Positions 21,105 through 28,116 of a stretch of DNA of 35,557 nt are shown here, piece after piece (position 1 is the first letter of the stretch; every line of letters begins with the position of its first letter). The notes under the pieces were generated by a model that saw only the letters and a program-made list of their open reading frames with translations, searched no databases and was not told where the DNA came from. Source of the stretch: Thermaceae bacterium (GTDB lineage Bacteria > Deinococcota > Deinococci > Deinococcales > Marinithermaceae); the NCBI GenBank assembly GCA_026985615.1, contig JALSQD010000048.1, positions 1 to 35,557 on the forward strand, read 5' to 3'. Position numbers and translations under genes: made by a program.

Positions 21105-21830
21105 GTGCTGCTCGAGACCTGGAGCCCGATCGCCGGGGGGCCGCAAGGCTTTCCCCGGCGGTCGGGCGTGGCCTACCTTCCCGGAGAGGCGCTGCGCCAG
21201 GCCTTCCTCGACGCGGCCCTGGCCTACGCGGCTCGCCGCGACGAGGGTTTCGCGGCCGAGGTGCGGCGGCTCGTCCAGCACGGCTATAAGGGAGACGCCC
21301 GGGGGCTCGCCGGGGCGATGCTGGACGCTTTGCTCGAGCGCGAACCCGAGCTCGACGCCATCCGTCCCGACGACTTGCCGCTCGAGGGCGTGCGTTCGCG
21401 CCGGGTATTGCGGCTCGACCTAGTGAGCGGCCAGGCCGAGGAGGTGGAGCTCGAGCTTTTCGAGGGGGTGGTGCCCTGGTCGGGGGTCCTGCCGCGGGCG
21501 CTCGAGACCTGGCTGGCGGCGGCCACCCGCAGCTACGCCGAGGCGCTGGCGAGCGCCGAGGCCGAGGCCGTTATTCCGCTCCGGCCCGAGGCTGAGGGCG
21601 CCTACCACGAGCTCAAGAGCTGGGTGTTCAAGAGCGAACCATGGCCCTTGCGGGTGGGCTACTGGACGCCCGAAGGCTACGGCGGCACGCTGCTTGCGCT
21701 GGCGCGGCTAGGCGTGGAGGGCGTGCTCGAACGCCGTTTCCGCGCACGCCCGTTCCCGCGGCGGGTATGCTACCTTCCCAAGCGCCGGCGCGCCCTGGGG
21801 TGGCTGGTGCTACGAAAGGAGCGCACGTAG
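21105..21830 (+). CDS. Unknown protein with RAMP-like (Csm5-like) sequence features
   Basis: I could not assign this 241-residue protein with certainty. Its segment order recalls RAMP-superfamily proteins such as Csm5: an opening LLETWSPIAGG (compare L-T-SP-hIG), GVAYLPGEALRQAFLDAAL (compare yIPGSSLKGALR) near residues 21-39, VRSRRVLRLDLVSGQ then EVELELFEGVVPWSG (compare the E-x-h-x-x-G-T-x-F block), and a late LRVGYWTPEGYGGTLLAL (compare the lrlG-x-G loop). The Csm5 match is motif-level only and could be chance. The region 540-600 is Ala/Glu-rich. There is no CRISPR array nearby. The start is a GTG 2 nt after the preceding stop, and the gene abuts the rhomboid gene without a gap. Confidence 0.5.
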   Translation: MLLETWSPIAGGPQGFPRRSGVAYLPGEALRQAFLDAALAYAARRDEGFAAEVRRLVQHGYKGDARGLAGAMLDALLEREPELDAIRPDDLPLEGVRSRRVLRLDLVSGQAEEVELELFEGVVPWSGVLPRALETWLAAATRSYAEALASAEAEAVIPLRPEAEGAYHELKSWVFKSEPWPLRVGYWTPEGYGGTLLALARLGVEGVLERRFRARPFPRRVCYLPKRRRALGWLVLRKERT

Positions 21831-22505
21831 GTGTTTCCCATTCGTGACTCGATCAACCACCACGGCCCCGCCCTGGTGACCCGTCTGCTGATCGCCATGA
21901 ACGTCGCGGTCTTCTTCTGGCAGGTGAGCCTCGGGCCGCAGGGTTTTCAGTGGGTCGTCTACCAGTACGGCTTCATTCCCAAGGCCTTTTTCGCCGACCC
22001 CGGCGGGCAGTTTTGGCATATCTTCACCAGCATGTTCATGCACGGCGGCTTCGAGCACATCCTGGGGAACATGTGGTTCCTCTGGGTCTTCGGGCCAGCG
22101 GTGGAGGCGCGCCTGGGCACGGGGCGTTACCTGACTGTCTACGTGCTCGCCGGTATCGGCGCGGCGCTCACCCAGGCCTTCTTCCTGCCGCATAGCACGG
22201 TGCCCATGATTGGCGCCTCGGGGGCGATCTCGGGTGTTTTGGGTGCATACTTCGTCCTCTTTCCGCGGGCGTGGGTGCTCACGCTATTGTGGCCCCTGCC
22301 GCCCATCTTCTTCTGGCTGCCCGCAGCCTTTCTCATCGGCTACTGGGTTCTCATACAGGTGCTCTACGGGCTCTTGGGGCTGCCGGGGGTGGCCTGGTGG
22401 GCCCACGTGGGCGGCTTTGCCGTGGGCTACCTGCTGACCCTGGTCCTCAGACCCCGCAGGCCTTACAAAGACGAGCCGTTCTGGTACCGCGAGTACGGCT
22501 TCTAG
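21831..22505 (+). CDS. Rhomboid-family intramembrane serine protease
   Basis: A 224-residue six-helix rhomboid. The catalytic Ser130 lies in IGASGAISGVLGAYF and the catalytic His192 in VAWWAHVGGFAVGYL. The HxxxN region HGGFEHILGNMWFLWVFG, which forms the oxyanion site, and the family's VEARLGTGRYL are also present. It cleaves transmembrane substrates within the lipid bilayer. The gene begins with GTG directly after the stop of the RAMP-like gene, so translation is coupled. It is followed after 11 nt by a second membrane-anchored protease, which suggests sequential proteolysis of a common membrane substrate. The 22,500 end is in a tight operon. Confidence 0.93.
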   Translation: MFPIRDSINHHGPALVTRLLIAMNVAVFFWQVSLGPQGFQWVVYQYGFIPKAFFADPGGQFWHIFTSMFMHGGFEHILGNMWFLWVFGPAVEARLGTGRYLTVYVLAGIGAALTQAFFLPHSTVPMIGASGAISGVLGAYFVLFPRAWVLTLLWPLPPIFFWLPAAFLIGYWVLIQVLYGLLGLPGVAWWAHVGGFAVGYLLTLVLRPRRPYKDEPFWYREYGF

Positions 22506-22516
22506 GAGGTGCGCAA

Positions 22517-23362
22517 GTGAACAACGGCGACTGGATTACCCAACTCTTCTGGCTCTTCGTCATCTTCTCGATGATGAGCCCGTACTTTCAGCAACAGGCC
22601 CTCTACGCCGCCCGTTCGCGCAAGATGGCCGAGATGGAGAAGAAGCGCAAGAGCCGGGTCATCACCCTGATTCACCGGCAGGAAGCCATCAGCATGTTGG
22701 GTATCCCGCTGGCGCGCTACATCGACATCGACGACTCCGAGCAGGTGCTGCGGGCCATCCGGATGACCGATAAGAACGTTCCCATCGACTTAATCCTGCA
22801 CACACCCGGCGGGCTGGTGCTCGCAGCCGAGCAGATCGCTGAGGCGCTAAAGCGCCACCCGGCCAAGGTGACCGTCTTCGTGCCCCACTACGCCATGTCG
22901 GGTGGCACGCTGATCGCCCTCGGCGCCGATGAGATCGTGATGGACGAGAACGCGGTGCTGGGGCCGGTGGATCCGCAGCTGGGCAACAAGCCGGCGGCTT
23001 CGATCGTCAAGGTGCTCGAGATGAAGGACGTGAAAGACGTAGACGACGAGACCCTGATCCTGGCCGACGTCTCCAAGAAGGCACTCAAGCAGGTGAAGGA
23101 AACCGTGGTCGGTCTGCTCAAGGGCACGGTGCCCGACGATCGGGTGGAGGACGTTGCGACCACCCTCAGCCAGGGGACTTGGACGCACGACTACCCCATC
23201 GACGTGGCCCAGGCTCGGGGCTTTGGCCTGCCGGTGAGCACCGAGATGCCCCAAGAGGTCTATGAGCTCATGGATCTCTACCCCCAGCCGCGCGGAAACA
23301 AGCCGAGCGTGCAGTACATCCCCATGCCCCACCAGCGCGAGGTGAACGGCAAGGGGAAATAA
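22517..23362 (+). CDS. Membrane-anchored ClpP/SppA-class serine protease (SDH-type proteinase family)
   Basis: A 281-residue protein with one N-terminal membrane helix (WITQLFWLFVIFSMMSPYF), a basic linker (KMAEMEKKRKSR), and a ClpP/crotonase-fold domain of the SDH_sah type. Landmarks are IDLILHTPGGLVLAAEQIAEAL, then FVPHYAMSGGTLIALGADEIVMDENAVLGPVDPQLG; the predicted nucleophile is Ser128 in AMSGGT. The C-terminal region has WTHDYPIDVAQARGFGLPV, typical of these proteins. The GTG start has AGGAGGT upstream. It probably degrades membrane protein fragments on the cytoplasmic face, and as the last operon gene next to a rhomboid it may process the rhomboid's products (inference). Confidence 0.88.
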   Translation: MNNGDWITQLFWLFVIFSMMSPYFQQQALYAARSRKMAEMEKKRKSRVITLIHRQEAISMLGIPLARYIDIDDSEQVLRAIRMTDKNVPIDLILHTPGGLVLAAEQIAEALKRHPAKVTVFVPHYAMSGGTLIALGADEIVMDENAVLGPVDPQLGNKPAASIVKVLEMKDVKDVDDETLILADVSKKALKQVKETVVGLLKGTVPDDRVEDVATTLSQGTWTHDYPIDVAQARGFGLPVSTEMPQEVYELMDLYPQPRGNKPSVQYIPMPHQREVNGKGK

Positions 23363-23375
23363 CCCATTTCGGACG

Positions 23376-23406
23376 AACCGGCGGAGTCCAAAAGGCTCCG
23401 CCGGTT
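23376..23406. terminator. Bidirectional hairpin terminator after the protease operon
   Basis: AACCGGCGGAG and CTCCGCCGGTT form a perfect 11-bp stem around a 9-nt loop (TCCAAAAGG). It lies between convergent genes. The strand-symmetric AA/TT ends give short U tracts on both sides. Confidence 0.7.
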
Positions 23407-23419
23407 GTGCTTGGCCGGC

Positions 23420-23722
23420 TCAGACGCCTTCTTCGTTGCGCACCAGCGCCGCCAGGTAAGCGAAGGCCGCAGCCGCCGCCGAGAGCCCCAGGAACGACCC
23501 CAGCCCCTTGGTTACCCAAACCGGCAGCGCAGTGGGGTCGAGGTGCCCTGTGGCGATGGGCGCGGTCACAACGACGAGCAACACCACCACGAGCGAGAAG
23601 AGGGTGATGCCGAGGGCGCGGGTGCAGCGGGACTCGCGGCAGGCCAGGGCGCGCGCGGCCGTGCCCAGGAAGGCCAGGGCGAAGGCGGCGAGAACGAGGG
23701 CGCTCCAGCTCGCGGAATCCAT
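23420..23722 (-). CDS. Small integral membrane protein, unknown function
   Basis: A 100-residue protein with three predicted transmembrane helices (SALVLAAFALAFLGTAARAL; ALGITLFSLVVVLLVVVTAP; LGSFLGLSAAAAAFAYLAAL). A short loop has two cysteines (CRESRC). I do not recognise the family. A TATAGT box lies 8 nt upstream of the ATG, inside the stop region of the next gene, which fits an own near-leaderless promoter. An inverted repeat CTTTAT-5-ATAAAG spans that box. Confidence 0.6.
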   Translation of the reverse strand: MDSASWSALVLAAFALAFLGTAARALACRESRCTRALGITLFSLVVVLLVVVTAPIATGHLDPTALPVWVTKGLGSFLGLSAAAAAFAYLAALVRNEEGV

Positions 23723-23731
23723 CTTTATGCA

Positions 23732-24301
23732 CTATAAAGGGTCGGCTGCTTGGGGGTGAGCCCACACGCGCGTATGGTCTTGAATGGAGAGAAGGCGCAG
23801 CGCTGCGTCCGAGGCGCGATCCAAATCGAGCAGGGTTAGGTAGGGGTCTCCCTCGAGCCCTAGGCAACTGGCGAAGGCTGGCTCTGTCTTGATGCCCTGG
23901 GCTTTAAGCGCGCGCACGCACAGGCGCAGCGGTTCACCGTGAAGCTTGAGCAGGCGGGCCTCTGCACGCAGGTGCCGCACTGCTCGCTGGGCGTGCGTCG
24001 GTCGCGCTTGGGCGAAGATCTCTACGGGAAGACCCGCTTCCCGAAAGCGGGCCACCACCGTGGGCAGACCGTCCACGCTTCGCAGCCACAGGCGGAAGCT
24101 GGGTCGGTGGCCAAAGGCGCGGGCCAACCGGTCCGCGAAGCGGGCGGGGTCGTGCGCCTCACAAATCACGTCGAGGTCGCTCGCCGCCACGTCCAACCCC
24201 AACGGAAAGGTGCCGGCGAGCACTGGGCGTGTGCGCCGTAGCGCCGGGTTCCGGGCGAGGTGGGCGAAGGTGGCCAGGGCTGTGGCCTGACGGGCGGTCA
24301 T
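23732..24301 (-). CDS. DUF4269-like nucleotidyltransferase-fold protein
   Basis: A 189-residue protein with the DUF4269 pattern: LAGTFPLGLDVAASDLDVICEA near residues 28-49 (a G-T-x-P ... SDLDhh motif resembling the nucleotidyltransferase G-S ... D-x-D), then GLPTVVARFREAGLPVEIFAQ with a third acidic residue, and QRAVRHLRAEARLLKLHG. The family is uncharacterised but is thought to carry the polymerase-beta nucleotidyltransferase fold. Its ATG lies 6 nt from a CAGAAT -10-like box, so it may be leaderless. The start is next to the palindromic operator shared with the divergent MFS gene. Confidence 0.75.
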   Translation of the reverse strand: MTARQATALATFAHLARNPALRRTRPVLAGTFPLGLDVAASDLDVICEAHDPARFADRLARAFGHRPSFRLWLRSVDGLPTVVARFREAGLPVEIFAQARPTHAQRAVRHLRAEARLLKLHGEPLRLCVRALKAQGIKTEPAFASCLGLEGDPYLTLLDLDRASDAALRLLSIQDHTRVWAHPQAADPL

Positions 24302-24325
24302 GTTGCCATTCTGCCCCAGCGGCGG

Positions 24326-24341
24326 CTGACCGGCCGGTCAG
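24326..24341. promoter_or_regulatory. 16-bp palindromic operator of TetR-like type
   Basis: CTGACCGGCCGGTCAG is a perfect palindrome. TGACCG-N-CGGTCA half-sites are typical of many TetR-family repressors, including fatty-acid regulators in Thermus. It covers about -36 to -21 of the MFS leaderless promoter and lies upstream of the divergent DUF4269 gene. No TetR gene is in the window. Confidence 0.6.
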
Positions 24342-24349
24342 TTTCGCGG

Positions 24350-24355
24350 TAAGCT
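24350..24355 (+). promoter_or_regulatory. -10 box of a leaderless promoter for the MFS gene
   Basis: TAAGCT, then 6 nt, then the GTG at 24362, with no Shine-Dalgarno. It supports this GTG as the original start codon. Confidence 0.55.
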
Positions 24356-24361
24356 GGGTTC

Positions 24362-25510
24362 GTGCGCGCCGTCTGGAACCTGCACCTCGCCACGTTTTTC
24401 TTCTTTCTGGCTTACGGCCTGACCGTGCCCACGTTGCCGCTCTACCTCAAGGCGCAGGGCCTCGGCGAGGCCTGGATCGGTTGAGCGGTGGCGCTTATGC
24501 CGCTCGCGGGTCTGGCGTTGCGCCCCTTCGGTGGATGGGCCTCGGACGGCTGGAGCCGCAAGAAGCCGAGTCTGATTGGGCTGACGCTGGGCGCGCTCTC
24601 GGGCCTTTTTTACCTTGGCCCCCTGACCTTCGTGCTCGTAGGGCGCTTTTTGCAGGGTGCGGCGATGGCGCTCTTCGCCCCCAGCTCGCTGGCCATGACC
24701 AGCGATCTGGTGCCCGAGCACGCGGTGGGCCGGGTCATGGGCACCCGCAACCTGATCCTGGGCATCGGGGTGATGAGCGGCACCGCTCTGGGCGGCTTCC
24801 TGGTGGACTACTTTGGCTTTACAGCGGTGTGGGTGCTGGTCTTGCTGGTGCAGCTGGTCTGGATACCGGTCTTTACCTGGGGCGTGCCCGAGACGCTCGA
24901 CACTCCTTCGGCCAACCCCTGGTGGGCCAACTTTGGCGCGGTTCTGCGCGACCGGGGCATTCTCGCGCCCACCCTGGCCAACGCCGGGTTCGCGGCGGTC
25001 TTCGCTGCCTTGCAGACCTTCTATCCCCTCGTGCTCGACGGGGCCGGCTACCGCGCAGCCTGGGTGGGTACGTTCCTGGCCTTCTACAGCCTCGTCTCGG
25101 TGATCTTCCGGCTGCCCGCGGGCTACCTGGCCGACCGCTTCGAGGCCGGGCAGGTGGCGCTCGCGGGGTTCGTGAGCGCCACCTTCGGGCTCTTCCTGCT
25201 CTGGTTTCTGCCGCTGCCACCGCTGGCCTTTGTGGCCGGATTCTTTATGGGCGCGGGAGCGGGGCTCTACCTACCCGCCAACATCGTTGCCGTCACCCGC
25301 GCCGCCCGCCCCGAGCTGCGGGGATCGGCGTTCAGCCTCTTTACCGCCAGCTGGGACCTGGGTGGCCTCGTGGGCCCTCCGCTCGGCGGCGTGGTGGCCG
25401 CCGGCTTCGGCCTCCGGGCCGTCTTTCCGGTGATGGCTTTGGGCGCGGCCCTGACAGTGGCCGGCTACCTCTGGGTGCGGGAGGGGCGGACGGCCTCCCG
25501 GGCCAGCTAG
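24362..25510 (+). pseudogene. MFS transporter interrupted by an in-frame TGA codon
   Basis: The reading frame begins MRAVWNLHLATFFFFLAYGL (helix 1) and runs through the MFS signature RPFGGWASDGWSRKKPSLIG between helices 2 and 3, then to about twelve helices in 382 codons. One codon, TGA at 24482-24484, interrupts the frame after GEAWIG; a Trp or Arg codon is expected there, so a single base change explains it. Everything else is intact, with no other frameshift seen. A short restart at GTG 24488 or at the ATG at 24497 would miss helix 1 and may be non-functional. The gene probably encoded a sugar or drug exporter; the substrate is unknown. A sequencing error is possible. Confidence 0.75.
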
Positions 25511-25518
25511 CATGGGGC

Positions 25519-26565
25519 ATGGCTTACGTGAGGCGCGCTCGCTGGTTTGCTGGGGCTGGTAGTCCTGGCGTTGCTCGCGTTCGGTGGGCTCGCCTTGTGG
25601 CTTTGGGCTACCGACTACAAGCCGCCCCAGGTGGTCAGCTTGCAGGTCCGGGGAACGGGCGAGCAGGGGACGCCGGCGAAGCTAAGCCTGCTCACCTAGA
25701 ACGTGGGTTACGCCGGTCTCGGTGCTGAGCAGGATTTCTTTCTCGACGGCGGCAGCCACGGCTGGCCCAGCCCTGGCTAGGTGCGGCGCTACCTGGCCGG
25801 TATCACCGGCTATCTCCAGCGCCACCCGGCCGACGTGGTGATGCTGCAGGAGGTGGACCGCGGCTCCAAACGCGTGTACTACGTGAACGAGGTGGAGGCG
25901 ATTCCGAGGCGCTGCCCGGTTACGCTTGGGTCTTTGCCAAGAACTACGACGTCGCCTTTGTGCCGGTGCCGCCGGTGAGCCCGATGGGACGGGTGGTGGC
26001 CGGCCAGATGACGCTCTCGCGCTGGCGGCCGACCACGGTCGAGCGCCACGCGCTGCTGGGCGAGTACAACTTTTTAGTACAACTCGTCCAGCTAGATCGC
26101 TGCTTCATCCTCGAGCGCATCCCCGCTCCGGACGGGCGCGAGTGGGTCCTCATCAATACCCACAACTCCGCCTTCGACGCCGGCCAGCTGCGCGAGCAAC
26201 AGTTCGGCTACATCAAGGAGGTCATGACCCGTTAGAACTACGTGGTCGTGGGCGGCGACTGGAACCTGATCCTGCCCGGGGTGGGCTCGGACACCACCTT
26301 CACCCACACCGAGCCGCGCCCTGAGTTCTACCTGCCCTTCCCAGACGACTGGACGCCGGCGGGCTGGACCTGGGCCTACGACGCCCGGGTGCCCACCGAC
26401 CGCTCGGTGGGCCGGCCCTGGAGCCCGGGCGAGAACTACGTGACCGTGATCGACGGCTTCCTGGTGAGTCCCAACGTCGAGGTGCTGGAGGTGCGCACCC
26501 ACGATCTGGACTTCGCCAACTCCGACCACAACCCGGTGCGTCTGCGCCTGCGCGCGCGGCCGTAG
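25519..26565 (+). pseudogene. Endonuclease/exonuclease/phosphatase-family protein, decayed
   Basis: Joining frames gives a membrane-anchored EEP-fold protein: start MAYVRR, a hydrophobic helix LAGLLGLVVLALLAFGGLAL, then LSLLT-stop-NVGYAG, HPADVVMLQEVDRGSK (the metal-binding Glu), WVLINTHNSAF, VVVGGDWNLILPGV and SDHNPVRLRLRARP (C-terminal catalytic Asp-His). It is broken by a frameshift near 25536, TAG at 25697, TAG at 25778, a -1 frameshift near 25903-25908 and TAG at 26233. With five lesions it is a true pseudogene rather than a sequencing slip. The intact protein would hydrolyse nucleic acid or phospholipid phosphodiesters outside the membrane. It follows the broken MFS gene by 8 nt. Confidence 0.85.
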
Positions 26566-26582
26566 CCGGGCGGTCGTCGGGT

Positions 26583-26588
26583 TAGGAT
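26583..26588 (+). promoter_or_regulatory. -10 box of a leaderless promoter for proS
   Basis: TAGGAT lies 7 nt upstream of the ATG at 26596 without a ribosome site. No T-box or other leader structure is present upstream. Confidence 0.55.
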
Positions 26589-26595
26589 GGGCCCT

Positions 26596-28032
26596 ATGGC
26601 GAAGGAGCAAGGCGTAACGCCGCAATCGCAAGACTTCAGTCAGTGGTACATCGACGTCATCCAGAAGGCCGAGCTGGTGGACTACGGTCCGGTGCGCGGC
26701 ACCATGGTCATGCGTCCCTACGGCTACGCCCTGTGGGAGAACCTGCAGCGCGAGCTCGACCGGATGATCAAGGAGACCGGGCACGAAAACGCCTACTTTC
26801 CACTCTTCATCCCCATGAGCTTTTTGCAAAAGGAGGCCGAGCATGTCGAGGGTTTCGCCCCTGAGCTGGCGGTGGTCACCCACGCCGGTGGCGAGGAGCT
26901 GGAGGAGCCGCTGGCGGTGCGGCCAACCAGCGAGACGGTGATCGGCTACATGTGGTCGAAGTGGATCACCAGCTGGCGCGACCTGCCGGTGTTGATGAAC
27001 CAGTGGGCCAACGTGGTGCGCTGGGAGAAGCGGCCGCGCCCCTTCTTGCGCACCACCGAGTTCCTCTGGCAGGAGGGCCACACCGCCCACGCCACCCGCG
27101 AGGAGGCCGAGGAGGAAACCCGGCGGATGCTGGGCGTCTACGCCAAGCTGGCCCGCGACTACGCCGCCATCCCGGTCTGGGAGGGCATGAAGACCGAAAA
27201 GGAGAAGTTCGCCGGTGCCGTCTACACCACCACCATCGAGGCGGTGATGCGCGACGGCAAGGCTCTGCAGTCGGGCACCAGCCACTTTCTGGGTCAGAAC
27301 TTCGCCAAGGCCTTCGAGATCACCTTCCAGGACCAAGACCTGGAGGAAAAGTACGTCTGGACCACCTCCTGGGGGCTTTCCACCCGGATGATCGGGGCGA
27401 TCATCATGGCCCACGGCGACGACCAGGGCCTAATCCTGCCGCCTAAGCTGGCCCCGATTCAGGTGGTCATCGTTCCCATCTACCGCAAGAACACCCGTGA
27501 GGTGGTGCTCGAGCCCGCCCGGGAGCTCGAGCGCGAGATCCGCGCCGCCGGCGTGCGCGTCCACCTCGACGACCGCGACCAGTACAGCCCCGGTTACAAG
27601 TTCAACGAGTGGGAGCTGAGGGGCGTGCCGCTGCGGATCGAGATCGGCCCCCGCGACGTCGAGGCCGGCCACGCGGTGCTCAAGAGCCGGCTGGGGGGTG
27701 AGAAGGAGTTCATTGGCCTGCGCGACCTGCCGGGGCTGCTGCCCGAGCGGCTCGAGGGCTTCCACCGCGCGCTTTACGAGCGGGCGCTCGCCTTCCGCGA
27801 GGAGCACGTCGAAAAGGTAGACGACTACGACGCCTTCAAGGAGCAGGTCGAGCGGGGCTTCGCCGCCGCCTTCCACTGCGGCGATGCTGCCTGCGAGAAG
27901 GCGATCCAGGAAGAAACCAAGGCCACCACCCGCGTCATCCCCTTCGACTTCCCCGAAGAAGAGGGCGTCTGCGTGCGCTGCGGCAAGCCCAGCGCCTACG
28001 GCAAGCGGGTCCTCTTCGCCAAGGCGTACTGA
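26596..28032 (+). CDS. proS: Prolyl-tRNA synthetase, archaeal/eukaryotic-like type
   Basis: The 478-residue enzyme matches the T. thermophilus ProRS, the non-bacterial type without an inserted editing domain. Class II motifs are visible: RPYGYALWENLQRELDRMI (motif 1 region), NQWANVVRWEKRPRPFLRTTEFLWQEGHTAH (motif 2, longer than quoted here in the gene), and the late GDDQGLILPPKLAPIQVVIV (motif 3 and start of the anticodon-binding domain). The C-terminal zinc domain has HCGDAACEKA and GVCVRCGKPSAYG, four cysteines, and ends in the conserved Tyr (AKAY). It charges tRNA-Pro. ATG 26596 is preferred to one 9 nt earlier by homology and leaderless spacing. Confidence 0.97.
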   Translation: MAKEQGVTPQSQDFSQWYIDVIQKAELVDYGPVRGTMVMRPYGYALWENLQRELDRMIKETGHENAYFPLFIPMSFLQKEAEHVEGFAPELAVVTHAGGEELEEPLAVRPTSETVIGYMWSKWITSWRDLPVLMNQWANVVRWEKRPRPFLRTTEFLWQEGHTAHATREEAEEETRRMLGVYAKLARDYAAIPVWEGMKTEKEKFAGAVYTTTIEAVMRDGKALQSGTSHFLGQNFAKAFEITFQDQDLEEKYVWTTSWGLSTRMIGAIIMAHGDDQGLILPPKLAPIQVVIVPIYRKNTREVVLEPARELEREIRAAGVRVHLDDRDQYSPGYKFNEWELRGVPLRIEIGPRDVEAGHAVLKSRLGGEKEFIGLRDLPGLLPERLEGFHRALYERALAFREEHVEKVDDYDAFKEQVERGFAAAFHCGDAACEKAIQEETKATTRVIPFDFPEEEGVCVRCGKPSAYGKRVLFAKAY

Positions 28033-28045
28033 GCGCGCTTTCCCG

Positions 28046-28068
28046 CCCGCTGGCCCAGGGCCGGTGGG
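28046..28068 (+). terminator. Hairpin terminator after proS
   Basis: CCCGCTGGCC pairs with GGCCGGTGGG (10-bp stem with two G-U pairs, CAG loop), followed by TGTGCTTT. It lies 13 nt after the proS stop codon. Confidence 0.5.
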
Positions 28069-28077
28069 TGTGCTTTG

Positions 28078-28105
28078 ACCGCGCCGCGCGGCCGCGCGGC
28101 GCGGT
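28078..28105. repeat. 28-bp perfect GC-only palindrome upstream of the acetyltransferase-ABC fusion gene
   Basis: Half-site ACCGCGCCGCGCGG is followed directly by its exact reverse complement. It occupies about -39 to -12 of the next gene's promoter and touches its -10 box. It could be an operator, a second terminator of proS or both. Confidence 0.6.
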
Positions 28106-28110
28106 AGGCT
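28105..28110 (+). promoter_or_regulatory. -10 box of a leaderless promoter for the GNAT-ABC fusion gene
   Basis: TAGGCT, 6 nt, then the ATG at 28117, with no ribosome site. It overlaps the last base of the 28-bp palindrome. Confidence 0.5.
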
Positions 28111-28116
28111 GGGTCT

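Noticed and set aside
21105..21830. Proof of a type III CRISPR-Cas system
   Set aside because: No repeats, Cas10, Csm/Cmr partners or Cas6 are in the window; the RAMP resemblance is only at motif level.
25519..26565. Stop-codon recoding (TAG as Gln or Trp)
   Set aside because: Other genes end normally at TAG, the breaks include frameshifts, and the expected residues at the stops differ. Gene decay explains it better.
26566..26595. T-box leader for proS
   Set aside because: The space is only 30 nt, and the -10 box lies 7 nt before the start codon, leaving no leader.
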